From Pseudonocardiales bacterium (GTDB taxonomy: Bacteria; Actinomycetota; Actinomycetes; Mycobacteriales; Jatrophihabitantaceae): a stretch of 45,561 bases of DNA. The notes beneath the pieces were generated by a model. It made no database searches and was not told where the DNA came from. It saw only the letters and a list, made by a program, of their open reading frames with translations. The stretch is from NCBI GenBank assembly GCA_030840445.1, contig JAVEEN010000167.1:1-45561 (forward strand), read 5' to 3'. Of the stretch, positions 41,952-45,561 are shown piece after piece. The position numbers were made by a program, and so were the translations under genes. Every line of letters starts with the position of its first letter. Positions within the stretch are counted from its first letter, which is position 1.

Positions 41952-44288
41952 TCAGGTTCCAGAGGCGGGCCCATTGCCGGTGGAGAGTGAGGCGGCCCAG
42001 GCGGCGATCCGTGTGCGTGAGGTGAATCCGAGCTTGACGAGGATGTGTTCCACGTGCCCTTCGGCTGTTCGCTGGGAGATCACCAAACGGGCGGCGATCT
42101 CCTTGTTGGTGAGGCCCTTGGCGATGAGGTCGGCGACCTCTCGCTCGCGGCGGGTGAGGACCGTTTTGTCGATCTCCGCCGTGGACGGCGTGGTTTGGGG
42201 TTTCTCCTTCAACGCGTAGCCGATGGCGTCGCCGAGGGAGAAACTAAAGCCTTGCTCGTAGAACGCCCGGTACGCCTCCTCGGACAGCGCTTGACGGATT
42301 TGCTGCTCGCACTCCTCGTGGGCGCGGACCAGGTCCGGGTTCGGCGAGATGAGGGTTCCCATGGCCTGCGAAATTGACGCGGAGGCGCCGAGCAAGGTCG
42401 CGGCGCGTCGAGCGTCCTGGTCGCCGGCCGCGACCCAGGCGAGCACCTCCAGGTTCCAGCCGGTCCCGCTGGGGTCGTCCATCGTGCGTTTCAATCGAAG
42501 GGCCTGCTCGAACAGGTCAACCGCGCGCTGCCGATCGCGCTGCAGCCATGCGGCAAACCCGAGGTTCCACAGTGAGTACGAGCGGTACCACTGCTCACCG
42601 TGAGGTTCGAGGAGCGCGAGCACTTCCTCGTGACAGGCCGCCGCCCGCGTCGTGTCTCCGAGCAACCCGCTGGCCAGCGCGAGTCCGAGCCCGGCCTCGA
42701 CCAGGCAACGGATGTCACCCTCGGGGCCGAGGGTGTCGAGGGCTTCCTCGAAATGCGCCACCGCCTGCGCTGGATCGCCACCGAGGCACCCCAAGAATCC
42801 GTCCGCGAGCGCAGCGTGCGCCCGGGCGGAGGTGCTGCCAAGGTGTGTGGCGAGCTCACGTGCCTGTCCGACCAGGGCAGCCGCGGAAGCGAAGTCGCCC
42901 TGCAAGTCCGCCAGCATGCTGTCGGTGAAGAGCGCTCGGCTGCGTTCGCCGGTGAGGGACGTGTCAGCGGCCAAGGCTTGGTCAAGCCAGTGCCGCCCCT
43001 CGCTGAACCCGCCCCGGGTGTACCAGTACCAGTGCAGTGCTGTGGCCATCCGCAGCGCGGCGTGGGCCTCACCGGGTTCGGTGAGGCTGAAGTCCAGGGC
43101 GGCCCGGATGTTGCGATGCTCCCCGTGTAGCCGGGTTTGCCAGTCCGCTTGCCGGGGGCCGATCCAGTCGGCATCCGCGGTCGCGGCGAACTCGGCATAC
43201 CAGTCCCGGTGGCGCCGGCACACCGCGGTGTATTCGCCGGCTTGGTGCAGCATCTCTCGGCCGAACTCGCGAATGCTCTCCAGCAACTGGTAGCGGACGA
43301 CGGCCCCCTGGTGTTCTCGGCTCAGGATCGACTTATCCACTAAGGACGTCACCAGATCAAGCATGTCTTCCGCTGCCAGCTCGTCATCGGCGCAGATACC
43401 TTCGGCGGCGTCCAGGTCGAACCCATTGGTGAACACCGCGAGCCGGGCCCAGAGCAGCTGCTCCAGAGGCGTGCACAGGTCGTAGCTCCATTGGATGCAG
43501 GACCGCAGCGTTTGCTGTCGCGCGGGTCGGTCACGCGGACCGGTGGTGAGCAGCCGGTAGCGGTCGGATAACCGCTGCGCGATCTGCTGCGCGGACAGCG
43601 CCCGCAGCCGCACCGCAGCCAACTCGATTGCCAGCGGCAGCCCGTCCAGCCGCCGGCAGATCTCGATGACCGCGCCGTCGTTGTCGTTGGTGATGCGGAA
43701 CCCGGGTACCGCCGTGCCCGCCCGCTCGGCGAAGAGCGCCACCGCATCGAAGCCGGACAGGTCGTGAAGGGAGGCCCGCCGCGAACCCGGCACGGACAGC
43801 GACAGCACCGGCAGCGTAGCCTCCCCGCGGATGTTCAGCGGTTCGCGGCTGGTGGCCAGCACCCGCAGCTCAGCGCCGGCCGCCAAAATCGTTTGGACGA
43901 GCTCCGCGCAGGCCGCTACGAGATGCTCGCAATTGTCCAGTACCACCAGCGTTCGCCGCGATGCCAGGAATTCCGTCAGCAACGCCAGGGGCGAGCGACC
44001 CGGTTGCTCCCGCAGCCCCAGCGAGTCAGCAACCGTATGTGCCAGTAGCGCTGAATCGTGCAACTCGCCCAACTCCACCAGCCACACGCCATCTTCGAAG
44101 GCCCGCTGTACCTCCGCCGCCACCCGCAGCGCGAGCCGGGTCTTGCCGATGCCGCCCACGCCGGCCAAGGTCACCAGACGGGAGGTCGACAGCAAACGCT
44201 TCGCCTGTGCCACCTCGCGTCGGCGGCCGACGAAGCTGCTCACTTCCAGGGGCAGGTTGCCCGCCCTGTCCTGCACCGTGGCTTTCAT
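41952..44288 (-). CDS. Large ATPase/TPR transcriptional regulator with C-terminal LuxR-type HTH
   Basis: A 778-residue regulator from the ATG at 44288 (GTGAG just upstream); earlier starts at 44303 (ATG) and 44330 (GTG) are possible. An N-terminal NLPLEVSSFVGRRREV segment leads into a STAND-type ATPase with Walker A GVGGIGKT (43-50), TLVVLDNCEHL (Walker B) and LATSREPLNIRGE. The middle is helical TPR-like (about 360-680). The end has a LuxR HTH: LTRREREVADLIAKGLTNKEIAARLVISQRTAEGHVEHILVKLGF. Such proteins couple nucleotide and ligand sensing to transcription. The target and ligand are unknown; it is not an AHL-binding LuxR. Confidence 0.9.
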   Translation of the reverse strand: MKATVQDRAGNLPLEVSSFVGRRREVAQAKRLLSTSRLVTLAGVGGIGKTRLALRVAAEVQRAFEDGVWLVELGELHDSALLAHTVADSLGLREQPGRSPLALLTEFLASRRTLVVLDNCEHLVAACAELVQTILAAGAELRVLATSREPLNIRGEATLPVLSLSVPGSRRASLHDLSGFDAVALFAERAGTAVPGFRITNDNDGAVIEICRRLDGLPLAIELAAVRLRALSAQQIAQRLSDRYRLLTTGPRDRPARQQTLRSCIQWSYDLCTPLEQLLWARLAVFTNGFDLDAAEGICADDELAAEDMLDLVTSLVDKSILSREHQGAVVRYQLLESIREFGREMLHQAGEYTAVCRRHRDWYAEFAATADADWIGPRQADWQTRLHGEHRNIRAALDFSLTEPGEAHAALRMATALHWYWYTRGGFSEGRHWLDQALAADTSLTGERSRALFTDSMLADLQGDFASAAALVGQARELATHLGSTSARAHAALADGFLGCLGGDPAQAVAHFEEALDTLGPEGDIRCLVEAGLGLALASGLLGDTTRAAACHEEVLALLEPHGEQWYRSYSLWNLGFAAWLQRDRQRAVDLFEQALRLKRTMDDPSGTGWNLEVLAWVAAGDQDARRAATLLGASASISQAMGTLISPNPDLVRAHEECEQQIRQALSEEAYRAFYEQGFSFSLGDAIGYALKEKPQTTPSTAEIDKTVLTRREREVADLIAKGLTNKEIAARLVISQRTAEGHVEHILVKLGFTSRTRIAAWAASLSTGNGPASGT

Positions 44289-44361
44289 GGGACTCACAGG
44301 CATTGTGACACGGGCCCGGCGGATTCCCACCTAAGACTGGTATTTCGTGACCGCATGGAGA

Positions 44362-44408
44362 GCGGCCCCGCACCACGCCTCGGGGGATGGCAGGTGGTGC
44401 GGGGCCGC
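44362..44408. promoter_or_regulatory. Strong 15-bp stem hairpin upstream of the LuxR-type gene
   Basis: GCGGCCCCGCACCAC (44362-44376) pairs perfectly with GTGGTGCGGGGCCGC (44394-44408); the loop is 17 bases. No T-tract follows. It lies 74 bp before the LuxR-type start and could be a leader-RNA structure, an attenuator or a terminator for plus-strand reads. The rest of the 484-bp gap 44289-44772 holds the second inverted repeat at 44594-44642 and no convincing gene. Confidence 0.6.
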
Positions 44409-44593
44409 GGTCTGATGCCGGCGAGCGTCGGCTGTGAATGTGCAGTTGTCAGGCCGAGTCAGTGCTCGGACCGCGCGTAGCAGATCCCCTTTCGTCGCGG
44501 ATGAGCCGTCGTGAGGCGATTGGAGTCCACCTGCCGTCGACTTCAATCGTCGCCGCTGACGCGGTGAAAGCTAGGGGACAAGTACCCATGTGG

Positions 44594-44642
44594 ATACCTG
44601 TCTACCTACCTGTGGGAAAGACATAGGTAGGTAGACAGGTAT
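44594..44642. promoter_or_regulatory. Perfect 18-bp inverted repeat with TACCTACC/GGTAGGTA core
   Basis: ATACCTGTCTACCTACCT (44594-44611) and its exact complement at 44625-44642 are separated by 13 bases. The repeated ACCT/AGGT steps look like TetR-family operators, although no TetR gene is in the window. As RNA it would be a very stable hairpin. Confidence 0.55.
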
Positions 44643-44772
44643 GAATCCCGATGCCTCAGCGTGTCCGTCGATGGTGTTCTGGTGTCCGAGACCGGTTGCA
44701 CCGGAGCCGTCGACACGCGTCAACTTTTGAACCTTCGGCGGCCGTTGACACGTCGCACAGGAGCCACAGCCG

Positions 44773-45033
44773 ATGACAGCCCATCGATCCGCTCACGACT
44801 TACAAGTCGGCCAACAGCTCGGGCCGGACCGTCGCGGCGAATGTCCGGACGGTTCTGTGGTCGTGGACTCGCGTAACCAATCATGGCAGGTGCATTCCGG
44901 AGATCGTTGGTCCGAGGCCGGCGGTGAGCGCGAGTACACCCTCGCCGAGCTGCACCGCGTGGCAGGCCAGCTGGTAATCGCCTACCTGCCCGGCGCGACG
45001 GATGTGGCGGCAGTCGTCGAGGCGGGATCATGA
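44773..45033 (+). CDS. Small hypothetical protein (86 aa)
   Basis: An 86-residue reading frame with a start at the ATG of 44773. The C-terminal two thirds look like a real small domain (DGSVVVDSRNQSWQVHSGD then EYTLAELHRVAGQLVIAYLPG). Its stop overlaps the ATG of the next small frame (ATGA), supporting coding. No homology is recognised. Confidence 0.5.
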   Translation: MTAHRSAHDLQVGQQLGPDRRGECPDGSVVVDSRNQSWQVHSGDRWSEAGGEREYTLAELHRVAGQLVIAYLPGATDVAAVVEAGS

Positions 45034-45158
45034 GGAACGTGTTGCTGACGATCTGGCGGATCCTCACATACGGAATCGGACGACGGCGCAGGCTGGATCA
45101 GCAGTGGTACGGCGATCTCGCATCGTGGTTTGAGGACAACGAGGTCAAGCACGACTGA
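45030..45158 (+). CDS. Very small hypothetical protein (42 aa)
   Basis: A 42-residue frame (MRNVLLTIWRILTYGIGRRR at the start, acidic end DLASWFEDNEVKHD) beginning in an ATGA overlap with the 86-residue frame. The N-terminus is amphipathic or membrane-binding in look; the four arginines separate it from the acidic end. The tight overlap suggests a translated pair; no family known to me. Confidence 0.4.
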   Translation: MRNVLLTIWRILTYGIGRRRRLDQQWYGDLASWFEDNEVKHD

Positions 45159-45354
45159 GCATGAACGGTGCCTCGTTGGTTCCCCTGGTCTATTGCTCGA
45201 CGACTCGCGGTGTTCTAATCTTCTCGCGAGCCTAACAAGCAGCAAAACGTGCCTCTTTCCTACTTCGGTCGCCCTCTCACGGCATCCGGAGGCACCGGTC
45301 GGCGCGGCCTCCTCACCAGACGCAAACCGAGTTCAGAGAGGCAATGATCCGAGC

Positions 45355-45561
45355 ATGGAAATGTTCATCATCCCGTTGGGGACCTGCAATTGTCCCTACG
45401 AAACCGTGGCGCCAGGGGTCAACGACGGGCAGCTCGTGAAACTTCCGGTGCCGTCGTATCTGGTCAAGCTCGACGACGGTAAGAACCTGCTCATCGACAC
45501 CGGCATGAGTCGGCTGCACATTACCGATCCCGATGCCACCTGGCGCGGTACCGAGCTGGCG
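45355..45561 (+). CDS. N-acyl homoserine lactonase-like MBL-fold hydrolase, 5' part only
   Basis: The first 69 residues from the ATG at 45355; the frame continues beyond the window end. FIIPLGTCNCPYE is followed by LVKLPVPSYLVKLDDGKNLLIDTGM, the N-terminal strand pattern of the AHL-lactonase group of metallo-beta-lactamase-fold enzymes. The HxHxDH zinc motif would lie further downstream and is not visible, so the activity is unproven. Confidence 0.75.
   Translation, partial: MEMFIIPLGTCNCPYETVAPGVNDGQLVKLPVPSYLVKLDDGKNLLIDTGMSRLHITDPDATWRGTELA

Noticed and set aside
44661-44876. 71-codon plus-strand frame
   Set aside because: Overlaps the better supported 86-residue frame, starts without a ribosome site and gives an Arg/Ser/Thr-rich shadow-type sequence.

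Overview
The window is GC-rich throughout, with frequent GTG starts, many TGATG/ATGA/GTGA gene junctions, an abundance of Ala/Gly/Val/Pro-rich proteins, and a Septum_form lipoprotein and PspC protein typical of high-GC Gram-positives. It is most likely chromosomal DNA of an actinomycete (Actinomycetota). I cannot fix the genus from sequence alone.

About 70% of the window (roughly 1.2-32 kb) is a contractile injection system (CIS) locus of the phage-tail-like eCIS/Afp/PVC family, built in three arms. Arm 1 (+, 1.26-15.8 kb) holds a lipoprotein, a DUF4280 PAAR-like tip, one sheath, a tube protein, a tail-assembly chaperone-like protein, a very small Afp6-like/DUF6760-like protein, a second tube-like protein, a 1154-aa low-complexity protein, a LysM baseplate protein (Afp7-like), a VgrG-like spike (Afp8-like), gp25 (Afp9-like), baseplate J (Afp11-like), an Afp12-like protein and a zinc-ribbon protein with a C-terminal membrane helix. 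Arm 2 (-, 28.07 down to 16.2 kb) starts with the DUF4255 tail-terminator-like protein (Afp16-like), tightly coupled to three large single-pass membrane proteins (798, 908 and 2059 aa). Each has two N-terminal Ig-like domains, one transmembrane helix and many carboxypeptidase-regulatory-like repeats. Arm 3 (+, 28.2-32.0 kb) encodes a DUF4157 protein fused to a C-terminal domain with kinase-like motifs, then the Afp15-like AAA+ ATPase. A small PspC-domain gene sits between arms 1 and 2. No classical tape measure (Afp14) or tail fibre (Afp13) is visible. The 1154-aa protein, or the truncated helical protein at the left edge, could fill the ruler role.

The most interesting aspects are the likely membrane-docking module (four single-pass proteins co-translated with particle parts), the DUF4157-kinase-like candidate effector, the repeat-rich 1154-aa protein sharing short VRR[ST] motifs with that effector, and repeat-derived mini-ORFs joining baseplate genes.

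From 32 kb the content is ordinary chromosome: a TSUP/TauE-like transporter, a three-gene operon of GT4 glycosyltransferase, (alpha/alpha)6-barrel-like protein and GH130 enzyme, a divergent second GT4, a fatty-acid desaturase, a Tat-exported Rieske lipoprotein, a prolyl aminopeptidase, a hypothetical protein, a large ATPase/TPR/LuxR regulator, two very small coupled ORFs and the start of an MBL-fold lactonase-like gene. Several perfect inverted repeats lie in the gaps here. No rRNA, tRNA, CRISPR array, integrase or transposase was recognised.
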